From: Heliocidaris erythrogramma
Taxonomy: Eukaryota; Echinodermata; Echinoidea; Camarodonta; Echinometridae
Direction of reading: 5' to 3'
Length of the DNA stretch: 64,000 nt
NCBI GenBank assembly: GCA_025617745.1
Contig: CM046873.1
Coordinates: 25,341,547 to 25,405,546, forward strand
Each line of letters begins with the position of its first letter. Positions within the stretch are counted from its first letter, which is position 1. Under the pieces are notes generated by a model. The model made no database searches. It saw nothing but the letters and a program-made list of their open reading frames with translations, and was not told where the DNA came from. This document shows positions 1 to 14,154 of this stretch, piece by piece. The position numbers were made by a program, and so were the translations under genes.

Positions 1-3000
1 CTTACTTTCCTTGACAAATTTAGAAATCTGATTGTATTTCTCCTTCTTATAGGAAAACTGTAACACATTTGGTCCGGAACCCCCCCCCCCCCTCGTTCAA
101 AGTGCTCTAGCGACGCCTCTGAGTGGTACACCTGCACCAGTGCACATAGGAATACATGTCCACAGTAAATAAAACTGCAGGAGGTGGCCCATAACCTACT
201 ACAAATTGAGAAGAAAAAATAAGACAATTATGACCAGTGACAGATATTGATGCAGAATCGAATAAAGAATGACGTGGTAAACCACATCCTTGGGATTATA
301 CATGATCAAAGAAAAATATCGAATCCCACGTAAGCTAGTTGTGATATTGTTGGATTAAGAGACATAAAACATGAAAAGAGAAGCAAAAAGTAACAAAAAA
401 CAAAAAACAACAGATAACAGAGTATCGAGTCCTACTAACCCGCCCCTATTATTTCCTCTATAATAATATGCGTGCCCTTCTCATTAAGTTTTTCAAAAAC
501 AATGTTACGAAAGAGCCATTTTGAAGACGGAGGAGTACTAATGAAATTATTTCAGCAGGAGATCGGTCAATCACAACAGATGGCAACTGGTAATATTTAT
601 GGTGATTGACAAACGAGTTTCAACATTGATCAACATCCTCAGAACGGATTTTGACATTACTTAGTAACCCTGGAATTCTTCACCCGGCGCAGCAACAACA
701 TGCACGGGCCATCCTAAAGAGCACATACTTATGACGTCACAACAGAATCTTACCAAGCATCTATTCGATGCAATCGGTTCAAACGCAATGACAAAATGAT
801 GAAAATAGCACAATGCAAACACAGGGCGACTTTGTACATCTTCACTTCTTTCAAATCCATAGTTTTATTTTTGTAATAGTACTTGGCATGAAGATCACAC
901 CTAAGGATTCAAATTGCAGTTTAGCATTGTTTGTACAAAATCATTTTGTAGTTCATAGTTTGTACGAGGATAAAGGCTTTGAACGTGAGCGTACGCGCAA
1001 ATTTTCGCTCGGGGAATGTTGTATCTTGCTGTAATATCTTTCACACCTGGCAATTAAACGAGCGAGTGAAGCAAACGAGTAAAGAACTTTGAGACGTTTC
1101 ATCATGTTCATGTACTTTATATAAGAAGCAGCTCGTATTACATTCGCCATTTACGACATTTCATTGTTAATTTGTCATTGACATGTTTGCAAACGAAGCA
1201 TCTCACCAACCGAATATGAGGTGATTGTTGCCCAAATATAAGGGGGGGGGGGGGGGGGGGGGTGGTCGCAGCCTCTTACGTCTGTGTTTGCGAATACATG
1301 TAATCTATTTTGTATTTTTTCATTTATCATCCCCCATGTCAAGGAATGCTTAACAAATCATAATAAAATGTTTCACTTGAGTAATATGTTCAGTTGATGT
1401 GATAATGTTGAAATACACACGCATACAGTCACGCAGTTTCCTAAGTATAATCATAGAAAGTGCCTATTTCAATTCCACCGTGAAAATTGGCATAATTTTA
1501 GCATATGCTTCTATGAGATTCATCATGACGCTACTTATTAAAATAAGAACAAACAGTAACATAGAAAGATAAATTGACAGGGGGAAAGAGATGGGTCATG
1601 TGAAACAAAAATGATATGTGAAACAAAATTGAAATGTTTGCGGTTGTTATCTGTGATACGAAATCATGTCGGCTTTTGTGTTTGAAATGACAGCGAGGAC
1701 ATGGTATTCAATTATTTACCTGAAAAATTAACCTTTCATCACACGAACGTTACATTTATTTTATTTTTGATGAAGTTCATTCCCTGACATTTCTCACGTC
1801 ACTTCCCCAAGGTTTGCGGTCAAAGTGAGTAAAGAGAAAGGATGTTTAAATGCACTGAAATTTACTACATAAAAATTAAAATGTGGAAATTTATCACAGC
1901 AATGAAAGTAAAGCGATTTCTATATGTTAATTTGTATTATTCCTGATGTCAATGCTGGAGTTATCTCAGTGGGTGATTTATTTTTCATTGCGTGCTTGGA
2001 AGGCGGACCATTGCAGAGAATAACCACTTTCTTCGGAATTAAATTACTTTTTAACAAAACTTAACCTCATTTTCTTTTTAAAATATATGCACAAATTAAT
2101 AATTCCGTGTATGAAACCAAGCATGGTTGGTATCTTGGAAAACCTTTTTTTTTCCCCGAGAAGACCTGAATCAATTGAATTCCCATGTGGGCTAGGTGAT
2201 GTAAATGATATTGGTTATATGCAAGCAATTTCGGTACAGTTTTCAAGGTTATCGTATTGAAAGAAATCACGATATACCTTAAGGTGAACCAAGTTCTTAA
2301 AGCGATTGTGTGTGGGCGAGTCAACCCTTTTTGCAGTTCATTGACGTGAAATGATGGGATTCCCTGCCTTATTTTCGTCTTTGGGAGCTTAGCAATTTTA
2401 ATCGTTCTTGATGGCTTAATCAAAATTATAAGCCTTCGAGAAAATTACGGATATAAACAGCGACTAAAAATATAATTGAATATGTTGAATGATTAGCTCC
2501 CAGTGTAAAAAGAGAATGCCGAAGGAGAAGGTGATCACTATCCCTAATTTAGTAATTTAGTAATGTCTTTACTTGTGTTTCCTAATTATATTTCCTGTTG
2601 ATTTTTTATTGTTTACTGTCTTTATTTTATGTGTTCATATTTAATGACGCCAACTACAAAATATAGCTATATAATCATAATTATCATATACACCGTACGA
2701 AGTGAAGGGGGGGGGGGGGTGAACCACTAATTATTCAACAGACATGACAGATCGTTAACTGAAAGGATGTTTGATACTGAAGAATAGGAAAATTGCGAAT
2801 AAAATGAAGCATACTAAAGCTTTTCGTATGTTCTTTCTTGCAGTTTATTTTAATGAGAGCAAGACGAAAAGCTTCAGTTTGCTGCTTTTCAAAGTCATTT
2901 TCAACAGAATGTATATATTTTGAGATGGAACACCATACTAGTCGCTCCAAAAAGGAAGATTCTCCCCACTTATAAAAGATACAGACAAGTACACCAAACA

Positions 3001-5275
3001 CACTTTAATATGACTCTGTTAAGTGGTTTTAAACTTAGAATGCATTGTTTTATATAGACAGGAATCCTATCTTCAAAATAGTCTGGGCGTAGCGGAAATG
3101 CATAAACACTTCACAATGATTAAAGGATTTGCCATCTCTGCGTCAATATTTACTACGGATAAGTGTCTACCAGTAAAATGGAACATTTTGCTTACGTCAC
3201 AATGTGGATAACTACTTACCAATAGCTAAAGTTCTCAGAGCTAATTTTCATTAATAAAGTTATTAATGCGAATCGCACCGTCGTTATGTGAATGATAGAA
3301 TCGCTCGTATTCCGCAAACAAGATGGAATTCTGCCTCCAATAACACACCACTGACGTGCGGCAAAGGGGACAGTAACCTTTTAGAATTTGCCTTAGATTG
3401 GGGATCGATTCGAGTTAATCGATAGCAAACACATAGTTGATTTTGCCATAAACTTCATTACACAAGCATGTATTCATTCGCCGCGTTTAGACTGCTCAAA
3501 TAGCTACAGAGGAACGTGGCAATAGATAAAGGATGGCTTGAGAAGTTCTTGAATAGGGAGGTGAATTGAGGGAAGTGACGTAGACAGAAAATTAGAAACA
3601 ATTTAGATTGAGTTGTAGAGGCGATGTTGAAGTCCGTTTGACTTTCGTTTATTTACATCGCGATCTCGACTGCGTCTGCGTGGAGGAACCATGTTGTCTA
3701 CGATAGGACGGGTTCCCGCCTTTTTTTCACCTGCAAGGACTGTGACGTCAAGCCCGCGCTTTTGTTTATCGAAAGTAAAGACAATCACAGCAATTCATTC
3801 GTTTAATGATTATAGATTGCCGAAACAGAAGGCTTTCATCGTGTGTGTCAAGATCTATTCAAGATAGCTCAAAATCGAAGTGACTTTCGTCAATGGTAGT
3901 TATTTATTACAAGTGACGTGGTTAATTACGCATGCAGTAATATAACATGTATGTCACTACATATTGATAAGAACCTGTTTGTGCCCCACCCTCCCCACCC
4001 TCCAAGCTATTTTGTGATACAATAAGGACAAATATATTAATTACGCCGGGAGCGATCAAACATAATTATTTTTCACTTGTCTGTCAATCAAAGTATTTGG
4101 AGTTGGAATAGTTGCAAGACATTTTATCGACATTTGCCTACCTGACCCAGGTGTAGTATATGAGTACCTGGTTGAAATTAATAACTTGAATCATGTGAAC
4201 GCCGTTGTGGTAGCCGAGCCTAAACTGGGACACTATAGAGCGCCATGAGCACCATAGTGGCAGATATGAGTGCCACACAAGAACCCAATAATATCATCAT
4301 ATTTCGATTTCAGTTTTGTTTTAATTCTGATTTTAGCGGGGGGGGGGGGGGGGCATCACAGTATCCTTTTCATAGAAATCACGGATCCAGTTACTCCCTA
4401 GGAGGAAAGATAAATTATTCGATTAGAGTGCGATTGTGTCGTTGTAACAGAACAATGCCTGACTTACAAATGTCAAGAATTTCACAATTAAATACATTTA
4501 TTCAATTGAATCCGGGCATCTTCAGCTGGTAATTTCTCAGGGGTGGAAGAGAGACACTATGTTCGATTCCATCCTTCTTTACTTTCCTTCCCTTGAACTC
4601 ATAACAGACGTAGGAGATTTAGTTTGTTACATTTACTTCAACCGCATTTGCGGATTTTTTTTTTCAGTGCACACCTTAAGACATTATTTTCCCCATACTT
4701 TTCTCTTCCATAATAAAGCATGGGAACTTTGCAATCGATCTGCAATTCTGTTTTGAAGCAAAGTTATACAAATCCAATAACCCGTTATTGATCCGGTCAT
4801 AGAGTGCGCCCCCAGTGTCTGGTAATATTTTAATGCCGTCATGCGCTCACGGCTAACCAGCTGACCGTCTGTCAGCCATAAGAAGGAGCTCCAGAAATGT
4901 TTACGTAAACAGGTCTGGAAATCAAGTCGTATCAGAAGGGGTTTATTGGACATGCCTGAGGCTACGGGCTTTCCGCTCGTACAAAACTTAAGACAAGGTT
5001 AAAGTCTTCTCGTTTCTATCAAACTCATTATGTTCACTTCTTGTGTTTCCGGAAGGGGACTGGGAACGACCACCCCTCTCCTGACCTAATACGCATATCA
5101 TGCATTCGGCTGATATTCAAAATGTCTATTAATTTTGCACGATTGGAACACCATTTTAAGCTTCAAAGTACATTACAATATCTGTACGACGTACTGCACA
5201 GTCATCTAAATATATCATGGGAAATATCTAACATGTGCTTAAAAACCTCCCGACCTCTTCCCTAAAAATATAATA
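1..5275. other. Non-coding stretch, no supported gene
   Basis: Only short, compositionally ordinary open frames occur here and none resembles a known family. Homopolymer tracts are visible: C at 80-92, G at 1242-1262, G at 2707-2719 and G at 4338-4353. A slightly GC-richer patch at 3603-3788 is listed separately. No inverted-repeat element with both ends could be found by eye, so distal regulatory or intronic sequence of an unseen gene cannot be excluded. Confidence 0.6.
3603..3788 (-). other. Weak coding-like frame, basic peptide
   Basis: A 61-codon minus-strand frame lies in a patch richer in G+C and CpG than its surroundings. From an internal ATG (about 3692) it reads MVPPRRRSRDRDVNKRKS, an arginine-rich stretch, and ends with its own stop. 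The upstream part contains CTTGCAG followed by GTGAAA, which could be either a splice donor or an acceptor context. No family is recognised. It may be a first exon or chance; the confidence reflects only the composition and the internal ATG. Confidence 0.15.
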
Positions 5276-6084
5276 CACTAAAGGGAAAAGAAACTTATAA
5301 AGTTCAAGAGATCACCAAATTAAATTCTCTTGCATGGAAATGTACCAAATTTGGATATAATGTTGATTCAATGCATGGCTTTAAATGACAGTCAATAACA
5401 AAAAGTTTTCTTCAATGCCACAAAAGAAATGTGCACTGAAGCAAAGGACTCTCTAATCCCCAAGTCACAAAGACAAACTGCAGCCTTGTACACCATATGC
5501 ATGTCAATGAATGAAACAAAAGAATTTCAAAAGGATTTGCAAGTTCATATCCAAACAGATTAATACCAGTATGTCCACCTCTAGCTTGCTGGCAAGCTGT
5601 ACACCGTCTTCGCATGCTTCCGATCAGATTCGCGATGGTAGCCTGGGGAACATTGTTCCATTCCTCTTGCAGTGCTGCAATGAGCGTCTCCCTATTGATG
5701 GGTTGATTGTCACGCCTTGACACACGTCGACCAAGCTCTTCCCAGAGATGTTCAATGGGGAAAGGTCTGGTGAACGGGCGCACCATGGCAGAACATCAAT
5801 ATCCTCTTGCTCGAGGGGTGCAAATCCCTTTTGAAATTCTTTTGTTTCATTCATTGACATGCATATGGTGTACAAGGCTGCAGTTTGTCTTTGTGACTTG
5901 GGGATTAGAGAGTCCTTTGCTTCAGTGCACATTTCTTTTGTGGCATTGAAGAAAACTTTTTGTTATTGACTGTCATTTAAAGCCATGCATTGAATCAACA
6001 TTATATCCAAATTTGGTACATTTCCATGCAGAGAATTTAATTTGGTGATCTCTTGAACTTTTATAAGTTTCTTTTTTCCTTTAG
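5276..6084 (-). mobile_element. Internally deleted Tc1-like transposon, copy 1
   Basis: The element is about 809 bp, bounded by CACTAAAGG at the left and its complement at the right, next to TA dinucleotides as expected of Tc1/mariner target sites. It has unusually long terminal inverted repeats of about 266 bp (5276-5541 and 5819-6084). Between them lies only the 3' end of a transposase gene on the minus strand. The layout matches the copy at 49099-49913 in the opposite orientation. The first two catalytic aspartates of the DDE domain are absent, so the copy cannot move on its own. Confidence 0.85.
5560..5818 (-). pseudogene. Tc1-like transposase C-terminal remnant, frameshifted
   Basis: Two minus-strand frames together encode the C-terminal part of a Tc1/mariner transposase: ARSPDLSP in one frame, then IEHLWEELGRRVSRRDNQP and SMRRRCTACQQARGGHTG in another. 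The frame breaks at the SPDLSP/IEHLW boundary. Compared with the copy at 49.4 kb, one A is missing from the run in CCCCAATTG. The PIEHLW segment normally carries the third acidic catalytic residue of the DDE triad. Upstream it is replaced by the inverted repeat. It is a decayed, non-functional fragment. Confidence 0.85.
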
Positions 6085-7100
6085 TATATATAACAGAATT
6101 TTTACCCATGCGTGAAATGTGGGTATGGGTCAAATAGCAACGACATTGCGAGGTCGGGTTGCATTGAAAAAAAACTATTCCATCACAATAGTTCTTCAAA
6201 GCACCTCATCTCGTGAATTTTGTTTTATTGGGAGAGATTAATTTGTTATAAAGGGATGTCTACACAGAGTGTGTGAAGTTCTGGGGTGTGTTCTTGTCTC
6301 CTTTAAAATAAAAGGTGGCACTGTCAAAATACAGTCAGTTGGTTTTAGTAGTGCGCGGAATTTGTAAACGAATGACCATGACTGAATTTCACGTAACCAA
6401 TATCTACACAGAACGAATGAGGTTTCATTATGTAGTTGAAAAGTAAAACAAGAAAATGCACTTTGGTCCAGGTACATGTTTGTTGTGTTTATTTGACCGT
6501 AAAGGAAAAACAAATGTGTATGAACCATCGATCTCTACCAGTGGATAAAGCAACGCCCTCTACGTTTGATGCGACTGTTCGCCATGTTGAGGCTCGCAGA
6601 AAAACGCCGACGCTGTACTATTTTAATACAATTTGCATTTTTTTTGAGCCAATAATTCAGCACTGTGAAGCCTTTTCCACAAATTGACTGCACAGACAGG
6701 AAAAAAAAACCTTTATCCTTACGAATTCTAAAGGAGATCTATTGTGACACTCAGTATAATGTCTCTCCTCCCCCCCCCCCCAAAAAAAAAAAAAATCAAA
6801 TACGTATCTTTTGTATATGAATACAATGGGAACGTACACAGGGACGGTGTCCCACCTACTGTGCTTGGGTGTAGGGCTCCTAATTTTGGTGGCGTGGCTG
6901 CATCAACTGCTCGCACAGAGCCGTGCGTACTATGCTATATCCACGTGGTAGAGATCGATGGTACGAACACAACCATAGCGTCTGCTTTAGCTAAATACAC
7001 ATTTGTCTTTTGTTCTTCTGTGAATTTAGTTGCCGTATTTCACTAAAGAGAAAAAGAAAGGAAAAAGAAAAAGAATTGTGTGTGTGTACCAACAGAGGTA
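6085..7100. other. Non-coding stretch with weak inverted similarity
   Basis: No gene is supported. A motif containing ACCATCGATCTCTACCA at about 6524-6540 reappears inverted near 6946-6962, followed on each side by similar GTGGATAAAGC-like sequence. This hints at an old palindromic element of roughly 0.45 kb. A C12-A14 homopolymer pair sits at 6770-6795, and the frames around it are homopolymer artefacts. Confidence 0.35.
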
Positions 7101-7129
7101 TACTTGTGTGACTAATTGGACAGTCAAAC

Positions 7130-7440
7130 ACAATAGATGCCTTTATTCCGTGAGGCTTGTGTGGCTTTTTTTGCCGCTTGTGTGGCTATTTGAACAATAG
7201 AGATAACAAAGGGAAAGACACACAAGTATAGCTGGGTGGGTCTGTTTAGCAGTATGTCCGAGGACATTTTCGGACAGAGAACAAAAAAAAAATCATGACA
7301 ACAATGGTCCTCGGAAGCCGGACAATAGTCCTCGAACGTCGAACAATGAATTTGTGCTTTATTCCGTCGACTGTCCGAGGACGAGGAACAATAGAGGAAC
7401 AATACCTGTCCTCGGAAGTAAAGCCATGTAGAGCTGGGTG
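7130..7440. repeat. Cluster of GTCCTCGGA/TCCGAGGAC motifs
   Basis: The motif TCCGAGGAC or its complement occurs in full near 7256, 7305, 7374 and 7408, with a related TCCTCGAAC at 7331, all within about 160 bp and in both orientations. An ATACTTGTGTG/CACACAAGTAT inverted pair flanks the region near 7100 and 7220. A degraded inverted-repeat element is the simplest reading; no gene is implied. Confidence 0.4.
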
Positions 7441-7444
7441 AGTA

Positions 7445-7478
<34 letters not shown>
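7445..7478. repeat. Compound (GT)n(GA)n microsatellite
   Basis: Alternating GT dinucleotides run directly into GA dinucleotides. This is a simple compound dinucleotide repeat. Confidence 0.9.
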
Positions 7479-7479
7479 G

Positions 7480-10400
7480 GTGAGAGGAAAGAACACGCAA
7501 ATTTCTACATTTATATAACGTATACTTCAACTTCTGTCTAGAGAGAAACGAATTATAAGGAAATTGAATATAATGAATATAAGAACTGCCTCGTTTTTCT
7601 TTGTTTAACCTCTTGGTCAAAAAGGAATAAAATGAAGATAACGGTGATGAAATAGAATGAGATGCAGAGTGAAAAAAATAGATGCTTGGGTAGTAAAAAT
7701 ATCTGAGATTTTCAAATGGCCTCACGAGATGGAATAATCCCTAATTATTCATTAAATGGAGATAGTAGTGTTGACTACGCGCACGGTCAAGGCAGTTGCG
7801 AATACAAACATATCATCAAACTGAACCAACATCCTCAGGTCATTAACTCTCTCTCCCGCTCTCCTCTCCCTTCTTTGCTATTTTCAACAGGGGCGTCCAC
7901 TTTTTTCATCACTAAAGCTTTGCTCCATTTTTATTAATACGATATAACGAAATGCTTAGTTTAAAGAAATATATCATAAGCGACCCCCCCCCCCCCCCCC
8001 CGTTACTGAATTTTATTGAAAATTGTTTACCTCTATCTTTATCAGTAATAAAAAAGACAGTAAAACAGAAAAATACAATTATGAAAAAAAAATCAAATTA
8101 AATCACATTAAAAACATATTTAAAGATATGATAACAAATGTTGCCTCTGGCTTGGTCACTTAAAACAAGAATATATATCGAAGTTACAAGATAGGAACGT
8201 GAACATTTTCCAGGCGAAAACACCCACATACACGATTGCTACTCTTTGGGTATCAGGCATTTCTTGGCACATATCTTTTGGATGTACTTTTGAATAATAC
8301 AATTATTCCCTAAATGTACAACATTAATGGAGAAGTTAATTTGCATTAAGAGTTTGAATTATTTTCCTTTTAGGTTAACTTTGAAATTCCCTCGTTGCGG
8401 CCACTCATTCAACTTCCCTCCAAACTCTATACGAAGATCTAGTGTACTTTATACCCACAGCTGTCTGGGTCCGCATGACGCGATGCACGCGTTGACTTTT
8501 AAAGCGGGTACAAATATCTCTATTGACATTTTCGCTCATCGCTGTGAGTTAGAATCTGGTTTAAAATTTGATTTGATCGTGCAATTAGACCTCAGCTGAT
8601 TCGCCCACACTGCTTTGTTATCTTTGTCCACTGGAAGGCCACGAGAAAGAATGAGATAGCTCATCATAGGGTGCACACATATGCCTTTAATTTGTTTCTG
8701 ATTAAGTCAGGTAACTTTAAGGAAACAGAGGTTTTTTGGTTCGCACAGTATTTTATTTTTCCCTTCAATCGCGGTTTTCTGTACAGAAACCCAAATTTCT
8801 TAACACAAACCACCTAAAGCAGAACTTACCATGAGAACATATCCATTGTCTAAGACGATTTTTTTACCTTGTAGTTCCTCATCGTTTGGTGATATGTACG
8901 ATTCCTGATGGAGGACGCCCCTCCCCCTCACAAAAACCCAGCAACAAACAAACAACCAAAAAAAAACACAACAAAAACAAACAATAGCAACAACAGTTGG
9001 CCATTTCAAGGTAGTGTTTCCATCAAAAAATTTATTACGTTAGAAATAAGGATCTCTTTGATCTTATGGTAAATCCTCTTCATTCATTTCAAAAGCACCT
9101 TTGCTTCGTTCAAACCGGAAATTCCATTGATTCTTCAAGTTTTCTGATCGACGAATCGAATATAAAACTTGGCATGGATACATATCTTGAGATTTCCTTC
9201 CCCAAGGAAGTCGACGGTCATTTATGGTGGACTTTATCTAATGGACAGTAGAGTGCAGAGAAGTGCACTGGAGTTACTTCACGCATCCTTCGACAGTAAT
9301 AACCGGAAGTCATCTAACAGTAATGTATGTAGTCATATACAGCGGTCGTATCATATCCAATATGTTCTTGTGGGTGAAGGGACACAAAAATGCCTTGACA
9401 CCGAATTAAGATTTTTTTTAATTTTTTTGCTTCGAACGACATAGATCTCCTGAAATGTATTTATTTCCTCTTTTCATTATAAAATTTTGATGCATTTTGT
9501 CATCGAATACAAAATTAGTTACCTTAATTTAATAGATAGATAATCTTTTTAGAATATCACCAGAAGAAGCCAGAAAAAACTTAAGCTGCACAGATCAAGT
9601 ATGATCAGGTAAACAGAGAAGATGATTGATAAGAAAGGTAGAATGAAAAAAAACATTATCTGTCCTTTTATTTCCTAATTCACCTAGTCATTTACGTCAG
9701 ATAGGGCGGGTTGCGCCTATTTACAGATACACACACCGACTTGTTTTACCTTTTCCCTCTAACTCTGTATCTCCGTTTCTCTTTCATCAGTGGGCTTGCG
9801 CGCGGGACAGACACAGACATAGACACACACACACACACACAAACCCACTCCATTGCGCGCCCACATTCCTTATATGTTTTACAAGATAATACGTTGCTTC
9901 ATTTTCCACTCAGTTGTGTACATTTTCTTCTAATTATTGAATCCTCCGGTTAATACCAAGCATCGTCAACAGACAAAATCGTTTAAAAAAACGTTTCACG
10001 TGTTAATTCGGTAAAGGCGAATTTGTGCAATGACATTCATAAGTAACACAATAAGTCTCATTATCTCATTAAAAAAAAGAATTAACATACATCTTATTTG
10101 ACAAAACAAAATAAGTTCGAAAGAGAAAGCATTAAAACATTTAATTTCGAAATAACGCAGTGTCAAAGGACTTTTAGAAAAAAGGGTTTTTAAATAAGTA
10201 ATACCTCGTCCAATAGTTTTAAGCCAAGAGGGACAAAATTTATTGACAGATTAATGCTCCTAGGTCAGCAGATTTAGGATCTAAATGCCTTTAATTCCAA
10301 ACGTTAAAGCACCACTGCTGTAGGCTGGAAACTGAAAAAGGGCCTTACTAACCATTTCCCTTTATTCATGACTACTTGGAAACAATTCTGAATGAGGGAA

Positions 10401-13400
10401 TACATGATCAACTTGATAAACAAAAAAAAATCGGGCAAGAATAAAAACATGTTTTGGACTGCACGGTTCGTTGCAAAAAGGCTTTGGGGTTATGTCCAGG
10501 TATTTCGACGTGGGCGAAATCTGCCAATTTCCCTTTAGCAATTTTCGTCTTGGTTCTAAAGTCAAGAGTAATAGAATGAAAATATGAGGATATCTCGAAA
10601 TAGATATTGTGCTTAATCTCTTATTTGCAGTCAATGCGTAAACTAGAGTCTCATTGGATATTGGTTTCAGTTGTACAGATTCCAGCAATCGACAGGTAGA
10701 GATTTGATAGATCGTATAAACCTCTTAGAAGTTATTTGTTTTGTAGGATGAAATATCACTCCTCTCTTCATTCAATATCAATTTATCCGTCTACTGTTCA
10801 ATAATGATTTCCTGGTACTCGTACCTCGATTTATTACGGGATCTTAATGTTGATCTTTGCATCAATATTCAATGTTATCTGCTTATGGGCAGGCTTGCAA
10901 TTCACCATTCGTTGACAAATGAAAAGTGAAATGCAGAGTGGGTGTTCCCAACGCAGCAAGCAAAACTCCGACATTTTGCCGATAGGATTATTAGTACAAG
11001 GGAAAACCCTTTAGTTGTGATTATACCCAAATTTTTGAAGAAAATTATACAAATGTTATATGACTGTCATTCGTTATGAAGAAAATAAGTTATTACAATG
11101 GTGATGACGATAATAGCATGGCTCCTCATGTAACTAGGGGTAGCCACATCAATATGAATGTTGTTCTTTCTGAGGCCCTGCAACTATCATTACCCCCAGC
11201 ATTGCCAGGCACCCATTTAATAACCTTTGGGTCGGGCGGAAAAGGTGTTTTTAGAACACCCCTTCGAAGCATGTAAGCATCGAATTATGATCGAACCTAT
11301 TACCTTTAGTTTTGGAGTCAAGAACCTTCGCCAATAATTTATATCACATTGCTAGAACTATATGATTATTGACAAATGAATAGTGATAAGAAGTACACTG
11401 TATATATAGTATTAACGTAAAAGAACAAACTTTTTATCAATCAGAGTATCAGTAAGAGGCCAGAGAATGCGGAGTAGTCAGTGGTAGTTCTAACTCTACA
11501 TCTTCTTACGATAGCTAATGAAAAGCTTCTTCCCAAGGTCGGTAGGGAAAATGGAAACAACCCTATATTTCAATATGCACTTATGATATGTTTAAGAAAT
11601 GATGGAGCAACAAATGCAATGAAAGGGTCGATCATGTGGTCCCAGCCATTCCAGTCGCTCTTGAGTTTTCGAAAATAATATTGATGGTTTTGTCTAGTGT
11701 GTGGGTGTACATTGCACAACGTGTCCTTAATAAAGACGCCAAATAGATTTCACATACATATATGTACTTTTGCTTTGGAGTACGGAGTAACATATTTAAC
11801 CAACTTCAATGTTATCCATGGCATTTGCGAGTGATCATGAATAGAAAGGTAAAGTCTGTTAAAAAACATAAGTATAATTTTCATGACAGAGAGTCGTGCA
11901 AAATTATGTGCGCCCTTATCAAGGACCATGTTATAATTTTTAAATGTCACCCCTGGGTGACATTGAAGTTTAAATACATGTATATACAATTTACCAAGCA
12001 GTGGTAATGTTCTTTTATTGATTAAATGATGCCTTGAGAATTTCATATGATATCTGATAATTTCTTTCAGGAGTTACAAGGTGAGATGTCGACAGATTTC
12101 TGAGATATAACCATTTACCTACCTTTTCTATCTTTGTTTACAAAAAAAATACAACAAAACAACAACACAACAACCATCAAATACTTGAATACCGCTTAAG
12201 TTATATTTAACGGAAATAAATAGATATTTGCCGCAGTTCTCGTGGTTATTATAAAAAATTCAACAAATCTCAATTTCGTGTGTCATCTTGAAAAGTCGGG
12301 CAGAGTTATTATTATTACAATAAGACAGGTGGTTTAATTGCGAAGGAAAATATGCTTTAAAAAACCAAGATTCTGCTTACACAGGCATCAAGGCTCCCCT
12401 TCCTGGGAATAATAATTTTTGTATTCGGTTGTCTTGGATTAAATGCTTCGTTTTCTGTTTATTCATTGTGTAATGGCCAAATCTTTAATCATTGTATTCC
12501 TTCAAACCCACTAACTCAATTATTTCAAAGACCTACGTAGGTTTGAAGGGCGTGAATGAATAAATCAACAGAGTTCTATCCTTTAACATGCTGAATATGG
12601 AGAATAGCAGTTTGATAGATATATATATATATATATATAAAACTATCGAAGGATTCAATTTGTTTCATTTCTATGCTCGCGCCAGCCAAAAATCGGTCAA
12701 TTAGTTAAAGTAAAAATACAAGGCAAATCGTATGAGAGGTGTTTCAAACGCTTTGTCAGTGTTGCTTGAATTGTTGTATGGAGACAGTGATACACTGATG
12801 GTATATTAGAACGAGATTTTAAGGAATTCTGATGAGATATCATTGTCATAAATATATTCCCTGCGTGTAAACAAACGCCCCTGGATATATCAACATGTAT
12901 AACCATGCGACTGTTTGATCAGATAACACCATGCAAAATGACCAATTATGGGTCACCGTGAATACGAAATAGTGGCGTATCCAACATTGGGCGGAGCCGA
13001 CGTATATGCCCCCACAATTTTGTAGGCCAAGCAAAGAAAATATAAATTACAATAGAATGTATGATCATATATTTATCTATTTCGGAAAAAGGTGCCTAGA
13101 ATTATGGGAACATTTCCTCCCACCCATGTTTATCAATCTTCTTTTTGTGCAGAGCCCATGCTATTTACCTTCTGCTTACCTAATTATCCCTATCTCACTC
13201 AGTTTTGGTAATACGTTCATCCCTCATTAAGCCAACCAGTATATTTCATCATTTTTTCTTTTACAACAAGCAACTCTTACTACAAAAAAGGTTGATCCTG
13301 GTTGATGTCAAATCATATTCCAGTCATGGCCCTGACACAATACAAATGATATTGAGTAATGGACCCAAAAGCTACACCAGTTTGTATAGCTGAATTAAAT

Positions 13401-14150
13401 GTACATAATTTGACCGTTAATTTCCAAAGAATCTCGTCTATTATTAATTCCCAGTGAGACATCATGCAATATTTATACACTACGGTGGATGGCAGTACTT
13501 CACAGCACTCAAATGGAGTGTTCATTCATACAACTCCCTTTTCTGTCAAAGCGACTTTTTTCTTCATATTGAACCTCATCAAATCATTGACGCGTCCAAA
13601 ATATTTTTATCATCACCAATTTTTATTTCCTTTTCTCCGTTTTTTGTTAACTGTAAACATAACTTCATTATTTCAAAGCGCAGGTGATTGACGAGTTCAG
13701 TAACTTAATTTGATATATCATCATACAGGCATATTACAACTGCATCTCAAAAACATGCCACTATTAATTTCATATCCAACAACCTAATGCGACTGCGGCG
13801 TTTATCACGGCGTGTGAAGGGTAAGCTAAAATAATTATTCGGGTCTCAAATCTTTAGCTTGTTTCTGTTTTTATGTTGAAAGCAGTTATACATGTAATTA
13901 TATACAGCCATGGAAAGAACTATTAGACCAAGAATGGTTACTGATAGTGTAATTTTTGTGGTAAGAAGGAAATAAAATATCATAAAAGCAAGGTATAATT
14001 GCTGGAATTTGGTATTCATTCAATGAAATATAAAGAAAAATCATTTTTATAATTTTGTATGCATATTATAGTACCCTTATTAAAGAAGCTGGTCTAATAA
14101 TATATTTCCAGGGCTGTATATAAACCTATATAGCGAAATAAATGCACGCA
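7480..14150. other. Non-coding stretch, no supported gene
   Basis: I see no convincing coding exon in this roughly 6.7-kb stretch. It holds C18 at 7984-8001, a CA microsatellite at 9821-9841 and a TA microsatellite at 12619-12639. Open frames up to 108 codons exist but lack recognisable motifs and sit in AT-rich sequence typical of chance frames. The part at 11130-11240 carries an AGGCACCCATTTAATAACCT-like phrase resembling the start of the SINE-like unit at 52.1 kb, but it is too degenerate to call. Confidence 0.5.
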
Positions 14151-14154
14151 TTGT

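Noticed and set aside
7246-7725. 159-codon minus-strand frame
   Set aside because: It includes the GT/GA microsatellite translated as SLSLSHTHTHTH and the repeated GTCCTCGGA cluster; no domain is present.
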